A stretch of DNA of 64,000 nucleotides. Origin: Microbacterium sp. T2.11-28. GTDB lineage: Bacteria > Actinomycetota > Actinomycetes > Actinomycetales > Microbacteriaceae. Position 1 is the stretch's first letter; the number at the start of each line of letters is the position of its first letter. This document shows, piece after piece, positions 1 through 7,599 of the stretch. The translations under genes were made by a program, and so were the position numbers. The notes under the pieces were generated by a model. That model did not search any database, was not told the DNA's origin, and saw only the letters and a list, made by a program, of their open reading frames with translations. The stretch is taken from contig NZ_CATNHF010000029.1 in assembly GCF_950097975.1 (NCBI RefSeq), positions 186,001 to 250,000 of the forward strand, given 5' to 3'.

Positions 1-513
1 CTTCGTCACGACCAGCAGCGGCCGGATGCCGGCGTCGAGGGCTGCGATGAGGTAGCGGTCGACGAGGCGGGGCCGGGGCTCCGGGTCGGCTGCGGCCACC
101 ACGACGAGCATCTGGTCGGCATTGGCGACGACCACTCGCTCGACCTGATCGGTGTCGTCGGCGCTGCGGCGCAGGAGCGAGGTGCGCTCCTCGATCCCGA
201 CGATGCGCGCCAGCGTGCCGTCGTCTCCGGAGGAGTCGCCGACGATGCGCGCCCGGTCTCCGGTGACGATCGGCTGCTTGCGCAGCTCGCGTGCGCGGGT
301 GGCCGACACCTGACGCTCGTCGGGGCCGTCCTCGTCCACGAGGACGGTGTACCGGCCGCGGTCCACCCCCAGCACGCGGGCGATGCGCGCATCGGCGTGG
401 GCGGGGCGGCGCTTGGTGCGCGGCCGGTTCGCCTTCGGGTTGGGGCGGACGCGGACGGAGGACTCGTCGAAGTCCGACTCGTCGTCGTCGTCGTAGTCGT
501 CGAGCCAGCTCAT
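1..513 (-). CDS. rsgA: Ribosome small-subunit-dependent GTPase A, N-terminal part (cut by window edge)
   Basis: The first 171 codons are present; the gene runs off the left edge. The protein opens MSWLDDYDDDDESDFDE, a very acidic stretch, then a basic patch (NRPRTKRRPAHADARI), then an OB-fold-like segment (VLGVDRGRYTVLVDEDG) and the segment TSLLRRSADDTDQVERVVVANADQMLVVVAAADP that leads into the circularly permuted GTPase domain. This order is typical of RsgA/YjeQ, which helps mature the 30S subunit. The GTP-binding motifs lie outside the window. It follows aroA by 16 bases on the same strand, a pairing common in actinobacteria, so the two are probably cotranscribed. Confidence 0.9.
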   Translation of the reverse strand, partial: MSWLDDYDDDDESDFDESSVRVRPNPKANRPRTKRRPAHADARIARVLGVDRGRYTVLVDEDGPDERQVSATRARELRKQPIVTGDRARIVGDSSGDDGTLARIVGIEERTSLLRRSADDTDQVERVVVANADQMLVVVAAADPEPRPRLVDRYLIAALDAGIRPLLVVTK

Positions 514-529
514 CGCCGCCGTCGACCGC

Positions 530-1876
530 TCACGCGTCGCCTGCCAGCATCGCCCGCCACAGTTCGGGGAATTCGGGCATGGTCTTCGCGGTCGTGCCGA
601 TGTCGTCGACCTCGACTCCCGGCACGCGCAGGCCGATGATGGCCCCCGCCGTCGCGATGCGGTGATCGTGGTGCGCGCGCCAGAGCCCGCCGTGGAGCGG
701 GGCGGGGGTGATGCGGATGCCGTCGGGGAGCTCCTCCGCGTCGCCGCCGAGCGCCCGAAGGTTCGACACCAGCGCGGCGATGCGGTCGGTCTCGTGGCCG
801 CGGATGTGGCCGATCCCATGCAGAGTCGACGGGGCGTCGGCGAAGGCCGCCAGGGCGAACAGCGTGGGCGTCAGCTCGCTGGCCGCCGTGAGGTCGAGGT
901 CGACACCGGCGATGCGGTCGCCGGCGGTGACCGTCAGCGCGCCGCCGCGGCGCGAGGTGCGGGCGCCGATGAGGGTGAGGATGTCGGTGAGGAGTGCGCC
1001 CGGCTGCGTCGAGGTCGCCGGCCACGCCGGGATCGTGACGGCGCCGCCGGTGAGGATCGCGGCCGCGAGGAACGGCGCCGCGTTGGACAGGTCGGGTTCG
1101 ACGCTGGCGTCGCGCCCGCGCGGGGTGCCGGCGGGCACCAGCCACTCGTGGGGCTGCGCGTGCTCCACGTGCACGCCCCGGCGTGCCAGGGCCTCGACGG
1201 TCATGTCGATGTGCGGGAGGCTCGGGAGCCGGGCTCCGGAGTGCAGCAGGTGCAGGCCGACGTCGTACCGCGGAGCGGCCAGAAGGAGCCCCGAGACGAA
1301 CTGGCTCGACGTGCTCGCGTCGATGGTGACCTCGCCGCCGCGGATGTGGCCGCGCCCCTTCACCGTGAAGGGGAGCGCCCAGTTGCCGCCGTCGTCGATG
1401 TCGACGCCGATCTCGCGGAGAGCCTTGATCATCACGCCCATCGGGCGGTGCAGCGCGCTCTCGTGCGCGGTGATCGTGACGTCTCCCTCGGCGAGACCGG
1501 CCAGCGGGGCGATGAAGCGCATCACCGTGCCGGCCTGTCCGCAGTCGATGACGACATCGCCGCGGAAGGAGCTCGGCGGGGTGACGCGCAGGTCCGGGCC
1601 GAAGGGTCCGGACGCGGGGAGCTCCTCGATCTCGACGCCGAGGGTGCGCAGCGCATCGATCATGCGCGCCGAGTCGTCGGAGTGCAGCGGGGACATCAGA
1701 GTGCTCGGGGCATCGGCGAGGGCGGCCAGCACGAGCTTGCGGTTGGTGAGCGACTTCGAGCCCGGAACGGTCACGGTGGCGTGCACCGGGACGTCTCGGG
1801 TGGGCGCCGGCCAGGCACCCTCGACGGCCGCGGCGTCGGCGGCGGAGGGAGGCTGGGAATACCCGGACGCAGTCAT
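530..1876 (-). CDS. aroA: 3-phosphoshikimate 1-carboxyvinyltransferase (EPSP synthase)
   Basis: A 448-residue protein, the usual length. It adds enolpyruvate from PEP to shikimate 3-phosphate, the sixth step of the chorismate pathway, in the cytoplasm. Signatures seen: VTVPGSKSLTNRKLVLAALA near residues 34-53 (phosphate-binding loop), DCGQAGTVMRFIAPLAGL near residue 111, ASTSSQFVSGLLLAAP mid-protein, and GHIRGHETDRIAALVSNLRALG then DHRIATAGAI near the C terminus. The start follows a TAGGGT box by 8 bases, so the message may be leaderless. It lies divergent from sigH and upstream of rsgA. Confidence 0.96.
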   Translation of the reverse strand: MTASGYSQPPSAADAAAVEGAWPAPTRDVPVHATVTVPGSKSLTNRKLVLAALADAPSTLMSPLHSDDSARMIDALRTLGVEIEELPASGPFGPDLRVTPPSSFRGDVVIDCGQAGTVMRFIAPLAGLAEGDVTITAHESALHRPMGVMIKALREIGVDIDDGGNWALPFTVKGRGHIRGGEVTIDASTSSQFVSGLLLAAPRYDVGLHLLHSGARLPSLPHIDMTVEALARRGVHVEHAQPHEWLVPAGTPRGRDASVEPDLSNAAPFLAAAILTGGAVTIPAWPATSTQPGALLTDILTLIGARTSRRGGALTVTAGDRIAGVDLDLTAASELTPTLFALAAFADAPSTLHGIGHIRGHETDRIAALVSNLRALGGDAEELPDGIRITPAPLHGGLWRAHHDHRIATAGAIIGLRVPGVEVDDIGTTAKTMPEFPELWRAMLAGDA

Positions 1877-1884
1877 CGGGTTCT

Positions 1885-1890
1885 ACCCTA
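1885..1890 (-). promoter_or_regulatory. -10 box for aroA (TAGGGT on the minus strand)
   Basis: TAGGGT on the minus strand ends 8 bases before the aroA ATG, fitting a leaderless or nearly leaderless actinobacterial promoter. No convincing -35 is visible. Confidence 0.5.
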
Positions 1891-1991
1891 ACGAACCCCG
1901 TCGTCCCGCCCGAGTGAGACCCTCGGACATCCCGCTGTGAGGAGCGTCATGATCGCCACGCTGCCATCGGTGTACGACGTGGTCGGCGACG

Positions 1992-1997
1992 TAGACT
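1992..1997 (+). promoter_or_regulatory. -10 box for sigH (TAGACT)
   Basis: TAGACT lies 8 bases upstream of the ATG at 2006 and fits a leaderless start. It also supports choosing 2006 rather than the upstream in-frame ATG at 1937. I did not find a clear SigH-type (GGAA...GTT) autoregulated promoter. Confidence 0.5.
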
Positions 1998-2005
1998 GGC
2001 GCCTG

Positions 2006-2635
2006 ATGGAACACGAGGCGGCGACAGACCCGCAGACCACCGAGGACCCGCAGACGGCCCCGGAGCCCAGAGACCAGTTCGAGGAGCAGGCGCTCCCGTT
2101 CATGGATCAGCTCTACGCCGCCGCGATGCGGATGACGCGCAACCCCGCCGACGCCGCCGATCTGGTGCAGGAGACCTTCGTCAAGGCGTTCGCGTCGTGG
2201 GCGTCGTTCACGCAGGGCACGAACCTGAAGGCGTGGCTGTACCGCATCCTCACCAACACGTACATCAACACGTATCGGAAGAAGCAGCGCGAGCCCTACC
2301 AGGGCACGATCGACGACCTCGAGGACTGGCAGCTGGGCGGCGCGGAGTCGACGACCGCCACCAGCTCCCGCTCCGCCGAGGCGGAGGCGATCGACCACAT
2401 GCCGGCGTCGGCGGTGAAGGACGCGCTGCAGCAGATCCCCGAGGACTTCCGCCTGGCGGTCTACCTCGCGGATGTCGAAGGCTTCGCGTATCAGGAGATC
2501 GCGGACATCATGAAGACCCCGATCGGCACGGTCATGAGTCGCCTGCACCGTGGCAGGCGACTGCTTCGTGACCTGCTCGCCGATTATGCGAGAGAGCGTG
2601 GCATCGACGTGCCCGCGACGAGGAGCACGAAATGA
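2006..2635 (+). CDS. sigH: ECF sigma factor, SigH/SigR type (redox and heat stress)
   Basis: About 209 residues from the ATG at 2006. Region 2 is seen in [27 protein letters not shown] and [25 protein letters not shown]. Region 4 is seen in [48 protein letters not shown]. This is the ECF12 (SigR of Streptomyces, SigH of mycobacteria) pattern. In that family the factor directs thioredoxin, Clp/Hsp and thiol-repair genes when the cell is under disulfide stress. Its stop overlaps the start of the zinc anti-sigma gene (ATGA), as expected for a pair made together. An earlier in-frame ATG at 1937 would add 23 residues but has no support. Confidence 0.93.
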   Translation: MEHEAATDPQTTEDPQTAPEPRDQFEEQALPFMDQLYAAAMRMTRNPADAADLVQETFVKAFASWASFTQGTNLKAWLYRILTNTYINTYRKKQREPYQGTIDDLEDWQLGGAESTTATSSRSAEAEAIDHMPASAVKDALQQIPEDFRLAVYLADVEGFAYQEIADIMKTPIGTVMSRLHRGRRLLRDLLADYARERGIDVPATRSTK

Positions 2636-2877
2636 GCGACTGCGGCTGCGACAAGGCGAGGAAAGACCTCGAGGAGTACCTGCGCAACGAGGTGTGCAAG
2701 ACCGAGCACGCCGACATCAAGGAGCACCTGGACAACTGCCCGGCCTGCCGCGAGGAGGCCCTGGTGGCCACGACGCTGACCGCCGTGCTCGCCCGTGCGT
2801 GCAAGGAGACGGCTCCCGAGCAGCTGCGCGACCAGGTGCTGAGCCGACTGCGCGCCGAGCAGGCCGCGCACCACTGA
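2632..2877 (+). CDS. rsrA: Zinc-binding redox-sensing anti-sigma factor (RsrA/RshA type)
   Basis: An 81-residue protein starting inside the sigH stop (ATGA overlap). It has an N-terminal CGC pair ([16 protein letters not shown]), a lone cysteine ([14 protein letters not shown]) and the ZAS core HLDNCPAC, that is HxxxCxxC near residues 32-39. In RsrA/RshA these residues bind zinc and form a disulfide that frees the sigma factor under oxidation. The acidic/basic amphipathic C terminus fits sigma binding. The coupling to sigH makes the partner assignment firm. Confidence 0.93.
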   Translation: MSDCGCDKARKDLEEYLRNEVCKTEHADIKEHLDNCPACREEALVATTLTAVLARACKETAPEQLRDQVLSRLRAEQAAHH

Positions 2878-2880
2878 TCC

Positions 2881-3741
2881 TCAGGCCTCGCCGCGGTCCC
2901 GGTGGGTCGGCGGCAGCCACGCGCTCGTGTGCCCGAGGATGAGGTAGGCGCCGGGGATGGCGTCCGGATCGTCGTCGACGGCCGGGTTGCCCGTGGAGCG
3001 CAGCAGCGCGAGCGCCGAGGTCCGCAGAGCCTTGACCCCGTCGACGTCCACGCCGGCCTCGCGCAGCTCTCGCGCCGCGCCGTCGAGGAGGCGCGCGCGC
3101 TCGGCGGCGACCTCGGCGCTGACGTCCAGGTACGCGGTCTCGAGGCCGTCGTCGATGAGCTGCGTCCGCTCGCGATCGCGCCGACCCCGGAGATAGACGA
3201 GGACGGCCGCGACCGAGCCGGCCGCGCCGGTGAGGAACAGCGCGGGCAGGGGCGCTGCGGTGATCACGGCGCCGACGACGGCCACGCCGACCACCAGCAC
3301 CGCCGAGACCTGCGCCTGGAACAGGGTGCTGCGCACCACGGGCTTGCCGGCGACGCTGAGCGCCACCGCGAGCTGGAGCAGCCCGATCACCGCGGTGGCG
3401 ACCGCCGCCGCGGGCTCCGTGCCGTCGGTCCCGAGCCGCAGCGACGCGAGGAGCGCGATCGGCGCCACCGGGGCGAAGGTGAGCAGGAAGACCAGCAGCG
3501 AGTGCCAGCCGCTCAGCTGCGGCCGTCGTCCGCCGAAGCGCTCGCGCAGCAGTGCGGTCACCCGTCCGCGGGCGCGGGCCGCGACCGCATTGGACTCCGT
3601 CACGAGCCGGTCGCGCAGGCCGTCGAGCCCGGCGACGGTGAGCACCGCGTACTCGATCAGCTCGCGGTGTGCGGTGCCGGGCGAGACGAGCTCGTCGCGC
3701 ACCTCGGCGGCGCGGGCGGCCAGGGGGTGCGGCTCGGTCAT
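2881..3741 (-). CDS. Uncharacterised membrane protein of the WXG-like locus
   Basis: 286 residues, starting MTEPHPLAARAAEVRDELVSPG. A soluble N-terminal helical part of about 85 residues is followed by four likely membrane spans (LLVFLLTFAPVAPIALLASLRLG, AAAVATAVIGLLQLAVALSVAG, QVSAVLVVGVAVVGAVITAA, PALFLTGAAGSVAAVLVYL). A charged cytoplasmic tail of about 100 residues with coiled-coil character (ETAYLDVSAEVAAERARLLDGAARELREAG) closes it. It is the last gene of the locus and its start overlaps the stop of the gene before it. I do not recognise a family. It could be a membrane anchor or immunity-like protein for the large protein upstream, which is a guess from position only. Confidence 0.75.
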   Translation of the reverse strand: MTEPHPLAARAAEVRDELVSPGTAHRELIEYAVLTVAGLDGLRDRLVTESNAVAARARGRVTALLRERFGGRRPQLSGWHSLLVFLLTFAPVAPIALLASLRLGTDGTEPAAAVATAVIGLLQLAVALSVAGKPVVRSTLFQAQVSAVLVVGVAVVGAVITAAPLPALFLTGAAGSVAAVLVYLRGRRDRERTQLIDDGLETAYLDVSAEVAAERARLLDGAARELREAGVDVDGVKALRTSALALLRSTGNPAVDDDPDAIPGAYLILGHTSAWLPPTHRDRGEA

Positions 3742-4301
3742 CGGCTCTCCAGTTCGAGGGTGGGCAGGAGCTGCTCGGTGAGCGCCATCGCGACCGCGCC
3801 CGCTTCGGGGCTCAGCGGCGACAGCTGGCCGACCGCCAGCCGTCCGTGCAGATCGAGCACATAGGTCGTCCGCACCCAGCCGAGCGTCGTCGCCGGAGAG
3901 GGGTCCGCCGTCGGGGGCTGGTCGTCGTCGGAGAAGAGCACGGTGACCCGCCATCCCGACACCGGCCCCTCCGGCAGCGCCGTCGTGGTCGGCGGCCACG
4001 GCGACGGCGTCACCGTGAGGGCGAGCTCCTCGGCGCGACCGCGGTCGGAGAACGCCGGCGCGTCGGTGACGATGAACCCCAGCGTCGCGTAGAGGCCGGA
4101 CACCGGCTCGCACAGCAGGAGCACCAGCGCGTCGCCGGCGGCTTCGCGAGCGGTCATGGCCAGATCGGCCGCCAGCAGGATGCGCGCCGACTGCTCATCG
4201 GTCCTGCCCTCCAGGAGCGCCCGAAGCCACTCCTCGGCATCGGCCTCGGCCGGCACGACCGACCACAGGCGCGGGTCGGCCTCGACGGACAGCTCAGGCA
4301 T
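3738..4301 (-). CDS. Hypothetical protein of the WXG-like locus
   Basis: 187 residues, no signal peptide or membrane span. The sequence is acidic with alternating strands and helices (DALVLLLCEPVSGLYATLGFIVTDAP, GWVRTTYVLDLHGRLAVGQLSPLSPEAGAVAMALTEQLLPTLEL). It overlaps its neighbours on both sides (8 bases upstream, 4 bases downstream), so it is [14 protein letters not shown] them. The tone of the sequence resembles the gene before it (both read like small soluble secretion-accessory proteins), but I cannot name a family. Confidence 0.7.
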   Translation of the reverse strand: MPELSVEADPRLWSVVPAEADAEEWLRALLEGRTDEQSARILLAADLAMTAREAAGDALVLLLCEPVSGLYATLGFIVTDAPAFSDRGRAEELALTVTPSPWPPTTTALPEGPVSGWRVTVLFSDDDQPPTADPSPATTLGWVRTTYVLDLHGRLAVGQLSPLSPEAGAVAMALTEQLLPTLELESR

Positions 4302-4899
4302 CGCGCTTCCAGCGGACGGTCGCGACGATCGCGTCGCACAGCGCGCTCATCGTCGCGACACCGGTCGGGTCGACGGTGACACCGCCGGCCGAGGCGAGGA
4401 TGCTGGCCTGGAACAGCAGACCGCGGTGCTCGGTGCCGGGGGCGGGGAGCAGGTAGTTGATCGTCAGGATTTCGGCCGCGCCGTCGGAGAATCCGGCGGT
4501 GGACGTCTGCGTCCAGCGCAGGATCGTGGCACCGTCGTCGAGTGGAGCGGCACCCCGGGTGGCGATGAGGTGGCGGCCCGCCTCGGCCAGGCTGCGTCCT
4601 CCCGGCGCGTCCATGCGTGCCGCCACGAGTGAGACCGGCAGATAGTCCGTCTCCGCCACGTCGGCCTGGGCGAACAGGCGCACGAGGTCCGCACCACCGC
4701 GTCGGGCGGAGGCGAACACCTCGTCGATCACGGGGCGGAGGGCGGTCCGCTGAGCCGCCGACAGGCGCCCGAGCGACTGCTCGGCGCGCGCGCGGAGCAC
4801 CTCGGGGTCGGGATCGAAGGCCCCCCAGCCGTCGGGCAGCACCAGGGCGAATCCGGGCAGCCCCGCGGTGGGCTCGACCAGTTCAGCACGCAGAGACAC
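4294..4899 (-). CDS. Hypothetical soluble protein of the WXG-like locus
   Basis: 201 residues starting at a GTG with GGAG four bases before it (MSLRAELVEPTAGLPGFALVLPDGWGAFDPD). The phrase PGFALVLPDGW and the later TILRWTQTSTAGFSDGAAEILTINYLLPAPG recall small lipoprotein-like or EspG-like accessory proteins linked to actinobacterial secretion loci. No conserved active site is visible. A TAGACT box at 4954-4959 suggests a promoter of its own, so 4899 down to 2881 may form a subtranscript. Function unknown. Confidence 0.7.
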   Translation of the reverse strand: MSLRAELVEPTAGLPGFALVLPDGWGAFDPDPEVLRARAEQSLGRLSAAQRTALRPVIDEVFASARRGGADLVRLFAQADVAETDYLPVSLVAARMDAPGGRSLAEAGRHLIATRGAAPLDDGATILRWTQTSTAGFSDGAAEILTINYLLPAPGTEHRGLLFQASILASAGGVTVDPTGVATMSALCDAIVATVRWKRDA

Positions 4900-4953
4900 G
4901 GGGCTCCGATCCTGAGACGGGGGGCACGGCGGACGCGAGAGGCACGGTGATCG

Positions 4954-4959
4954 AGTCTA
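4954..4959 (-). promoter_or_regulatory. -10 box before the gene at 4294-4899 (TAGACT)
   Basis: TAGACT on the minus strand in the 69-base gap between the 417-residue gene and the next gene. It would give a leader of roughly 45-50 bases ending in GGAGCCCCGTG. This divides the locus into two possible transcripts. Confidence 0.45.
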
Positions 4960-4968
4960 CGGGGACCG

Positions 4969-6222
4969 TCAGTCGAACGACTTGGCCACGCTGACCAGGG
5001 TCGGCATGACGGTCGCGTACGCCTGGGCGGCTCCGCCCAGTGCCTCGGTGAGGCTCTGGGGCATGCGGCCGGGCGCGAAGCCCGCCAGTGCGCGCCACCC
5101 GTTGCCCCAGCTGCCGGTGAGGGCGAAGGTCTCCTTGACCATGACCGGCGAGTAGAAGAGCCGGAACATGTTGCGCGTGTTGAGTCCGTGGGGCGTGCCG
5201 CGCACGAACAGCTGCGGCATCCGGTTGGCGAGGACGCCGTCGAGGGCGCGGAAGGCGTTGCGGGCGTCGACGAACTCGGAGGCGAACAGCCGCACCGTGC
5301 CCGACAGTCGCGGGAACCGCGCGCCGGCCGAGGCGAACGAGCCGAGCCGGCCGAGACCGGCGAGCTTGCCGAACGGGAGGATGGCGACGGCCGACAGCGC
5401 GACCTCCTGCCAGCTGCCGCGGCCCGTCGACAGTCGCGCGAGCTCGCCGAGCAGCGAGATCACGCCCACGATGACCGCCAGCGCGGCGGCGATCGCCGCC
5501 AGGGGGCCGGTGACCACGAAGGCGACGATGATGAGTGCGACGCCCACCCACATCAGCACGGTCAGCAGCCCCTCGACGAACGGCATGGCGTCGTCCCAGA
5601 ACCCGTCGGAGACGCCGTCCTCGTTGGCGCCCTGCAGGCTCGAGAGCGTGGAGTCGTACGACGCCTCCCACCGGGCCACGGGCGCGTCGTACTGCCCGCG
5701 GTAGGTCTCGAAGGTCTGGAGGGCGGCGTCGAAGCTGCTCTGCTCCGCGCCGCTGGAGGGGCGGGTGCCGGTCTGCTCGACGTCGTGGTTCTCGTTCCAG
5801 TCCCACTCCTGCTGGTCGCCTTCGGCGGCCGAGAGCCGCCGGGAGGCCTCGTTGACGCGGTCCCACGCCGAGGCGGCCTGGGTGACCAGGCTGTCGGTGG
5901 CCGACTGCACGGTCTCCAGCGCCGTCGCGTAGCGCACCAGCGCACGACCGCTCGGCAGATACCGCTCGCCGGCCGTGCGGAGGTCGGCGTAGACCTCCTT
6001 GGCCTGCTCGCGCACCGCTTCGAACGACTCGCCGCTGCCGATGGTGCCGTCGGCGAAGAGCTCGAGCGTCCGCGCCGCCGACCGCATCATCTCGCCCTGC
6101 TCGACGATGTCCTCGCCGCGCCGGCGGATGGGCGAGGGCTCGCCGTCGATCCGCTCGATGTCGCGCCCGTCCGCCGTCGCGGGCATGTTCTCCCGCTGGT
6201 ACCAGTAGCCGTCGTGAGCCAT
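4969..6222 (-). CDS. Large WXG/LXG-like protein with central membrane-active region, candidate type VII secretion substrate
   Basis: 417 residues; the start overlaps the previous stop (TAATG). Residues about 1-200 are helical and charged, with several Trp-containing turns (QEWDWNENHD, WEASYDSTL), as in long WXG100/LXG-type proteins. Residues about 215-290 are strongly hydrophobic (PFVEGLLTVLMWVGVALIIVAFVVTGPLAAIAAALAVIVGVISLLG), then a Gly/Ala-rich turn (GKLAGLGRLGSFASAGARFPRL). The C-terminal 110 residues (LFVRGTPHGLNTRNMFRLFYSPVMVKETFALTGSWGNGW) match no toxin I know. This N-helical, middle-hydrophobic, variable-C layout is common for actinobacterial polymorphic effectors. That role is an inference. 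Confidence 0.7.
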   Translation of the reverse strand: MAHDGYWYQRENMPATADGRDIERIDGEPSPIRRRGEDIVEQGEMMRSAARTLELFADGTIGSGESFEAVREQAKEVYADLRTAGERYLPSGRALVRYATALETVQSATDSLVTQAASAWDRVNEASRRLSAAEGDQQEWDWNENHDVEQTGTRPSSGAEQSSFDAALQTFETYRGQYDAPVARWEASYDSTLSSLQGANEDGVSDGFWDDAMPFVEGLLTVLMWVGVALIIVAFVVTGPLAAIAAALAVIVGVISLLGELARLSTGRGSWQEVALSAVAILPFGKLAGLGRLGSFASAGARFPRLSGTVRLFASEFVDARNAFRALDGVLANRMPQLFVRGTPHGLNTRNMFRLFYSPVMVKETFALTGSWGNGWRALAGFAPGRMPQSLTEALGGAAQAYATVMPTLVSVAKSFD

Positions 6223-6527
6223 TACTCCGATGCCTCCATGCTGCGGGCCAGTTCTGCGTCGGCCTCTTCCCAGTTCTCCCGCGCCTCGTCCAGGCGCTTC
6301 TTCATCTCCTCGAGGTGGCGGCGCTGCGTCTCGCGCTTGTCGTCCCACTTGGCCTCGAAGTCCTCCGCGGCGGACTGGAGCGAGCCGCGGCCCTGCGGCC
6401 GGCCGATCGCCTCGGTCAATGCGTGGGTGCGCGACGACGCGTTCTCGTACTCCGCGATGATCGCGCCGAGCGCCTCGCTCAGCTCCGCCATCGACTCGAG
6501 CGGAATGTCTACGCCTTCACCGGCCAT
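6222..6527 (-). CDS. WXG100-like small helical protein
   Basis: 101 residues with a strong ribosome site (GGAGGAGGA). It is almost entirely helical and highly charged (AAEDFEAKWDDKRETQRRHLEEMKKRLDEARENWEEADAELARSM). It has the size and heptad pattern of WXG100 (EsxA/EsxB) proteins, but the central WxG turn is replaced by KWDDK. Such proteins often pair with a larger partner encoded next to them, here the overlapping 417-residue gene. The secretion ATPase (EccC) is not in the window. Confidence 0.7.
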   Translation of the reverse strand: MAGEGVDIPLESMAELSEALGAIIAEYENASSRTHALTEAIGRPQGRGSLQSAAEDFEAKWDDKRETQRRHLEEMKKRLDEARENWEEADAELARSMEASE

Positions 6528-6551
6528 CGGTCCTCCTCCTGGCTCGTGTCC

Positions 6552-6557
6552 ATCCTA
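6552..6557 (-). promoter_or_regulatory. -10 box for the WXG-like operon (TAGGAT)
   Basis: TAGGAT on the minus strand, about 25 bases before the ATG of the WXG-like gene. The short leader contains the GGAGGAGGA ribosome site. Confidence 0.5.
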
Positions 6558-6580
6558 GGAACGCCGCACGAGGACCACGA

Positions 6581-6594
6581 TGGGGAGAACTCCC
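6581..6594 (-). terminator. Short GC hairpin after the lipid kinase gene
   Basis: GGGGAGAACTCCCC forms a 5-6 bp stem just past the stop of the lipid kinase gene at 6599. There is no T tract, so it is a weak call. Confidence 0.35.
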
Positions 6595-6598
6595 CGGT

Positions 6599-7498
6599 TC
6601 AGGCGGTGAAGACCGAGAGGGCGGCCGGAACGGCCTCGACGCGCATCGGCAGCGAGCCGATCGGGTCGCCGTCGGCGTAGGCGGTCATCCCGGGTGAGGA
6701 GACCTGCACGGCACGCGCGCGCCGGATCGTCACGTGCGGCGAGTCCGCGTGGGTGCCGGAGTACACGCGGCGGAGCAGGCGCAGGAGGGTCACGCGCCCG
6801 GCCCGACGCACGAGCGTCACGTCAAGCAGGCCGTCGTCCAGGACGGCGCCCGGGCAGATCGGGATGCCGCCGCCGTAGGTGGGGCCGTTGCCGACGGAGG
6901 CCAGCAGCAGCGGGCCGTCGATGATCTCGGTGCTCCCATCCGCCTGCTCGAGCTCGACGTGGAAGGGGAGATCCCGCAGGCGGAGGAACTCCACCAGGAC
7001 GGCGATGTCGTACCGGACGTGTCCGCGCGGCCAGCGCATCGCGTTCGCGCGGTCGTTGACCTTGGCGTCGAATCCGCTCGCCAGCACGGTCGCGTACAGC
7101 CGGCTGCTGCCGTCTGCGCGTGTCGCGCGGGCCAGATCGATGCGCCGGGTCCGGCCCGCGATCACCGCATCGGCCGCCGCGTCGGCGTGCAGCTCCCGCA
7201 GGCCGACCGCCGCGGCGAGGTCGTTGCCGGTGCCCACCGGGATCACCCCCAGCGGCACGCCCGTGCCGGCGAGCTCCTGGATGGCGAGGTTGACCGTGCC
7301 GTCACCGCCGGCGACGAGCACCGCATCGGTCCCCACCTCCAATGCGGCGCGAAGGAGCGCCGACGAGTCGGCGGCGCTGCCGCCCGAGATCACCCCGACG
7401 CGCATCCCCGCACCGCGCAGCCGCGCGGCGGCGCGCTCGGCCGCATCCGAGTGGGCGCCCGAGCGGGCGGCCGGGTTCACGAGCAGCGCGACGTCCAT
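6599..7498 (-). CDS. Diacylglycerol kinase family lipid kinase (DagK/YegS type)
   Basis: 299 residues. It opens MDVALLVNPAARSG, the first strand of the diacylglycerol kinase catalytic domain. Then come VLVAGGDGTVNLAIQEL near residue 60 (GGDGT motif), PLGVIPVGTGNDLAAAVGL near residue 82 (PxGTGND) and the C-terminal sandwich with LLASVGNGPTYGGGIPICPGAVLDDGLLDVTLV. It phosphorylates diacylglycerol or a related lipid to recycle phosphatidate at the membrane. AGGA five bases before the ATG supports the start. It is monocistronic as far as can be seen. Confidence 0.92.
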   Translation of the reverse strand: MDVALLVNPAARSGAHSDAAERAAARLRGAGMRVGVISGGSAADSSALLRAALEVGTDAVLVAGGDGTVNLAIQELAGTGVPLGVIPVGTGNDLAAAVGLRELHADAAADAVIAGRTRRIDLARATRADGSSRLYATVLASGFDAKVNDRANAMRWPRGHVRYDIAVLVEFLRLRDLPFHVELEQADGSTEIIDGPLLLASVGNGPTYGGGIPICPGAVLDDGLLDVTLVRRAGRVTLLRLLRRVYSGTHADSPHVTIRRARAVQVSSPGMTAYADGDPIGSLPMRVEAVPAALSVFTA

Positions 7499-7587
7499 GT
7501 CGGTCCTGTCTGGGTGGTGGGGCGGTGCTGGCAGGAATGCGCACCGAGACGACCGTTTTCCGCGAGCCGGGAGTCGGGGGTGCTGGA

Positions 7588-7593
7588 CAGGAT
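7588..7593 (+). promoter_or_regulatory. -10-like box for the APC transporter (CAGGAT)
   Basis: CAGGAT lies 6 bases before the ATG at 7600, the same spacing as the TANNNT boxes elsewhere in the window, with the first base changed. Confidence 0.35.
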
Positions 7594-7599
7594 GGTGGC

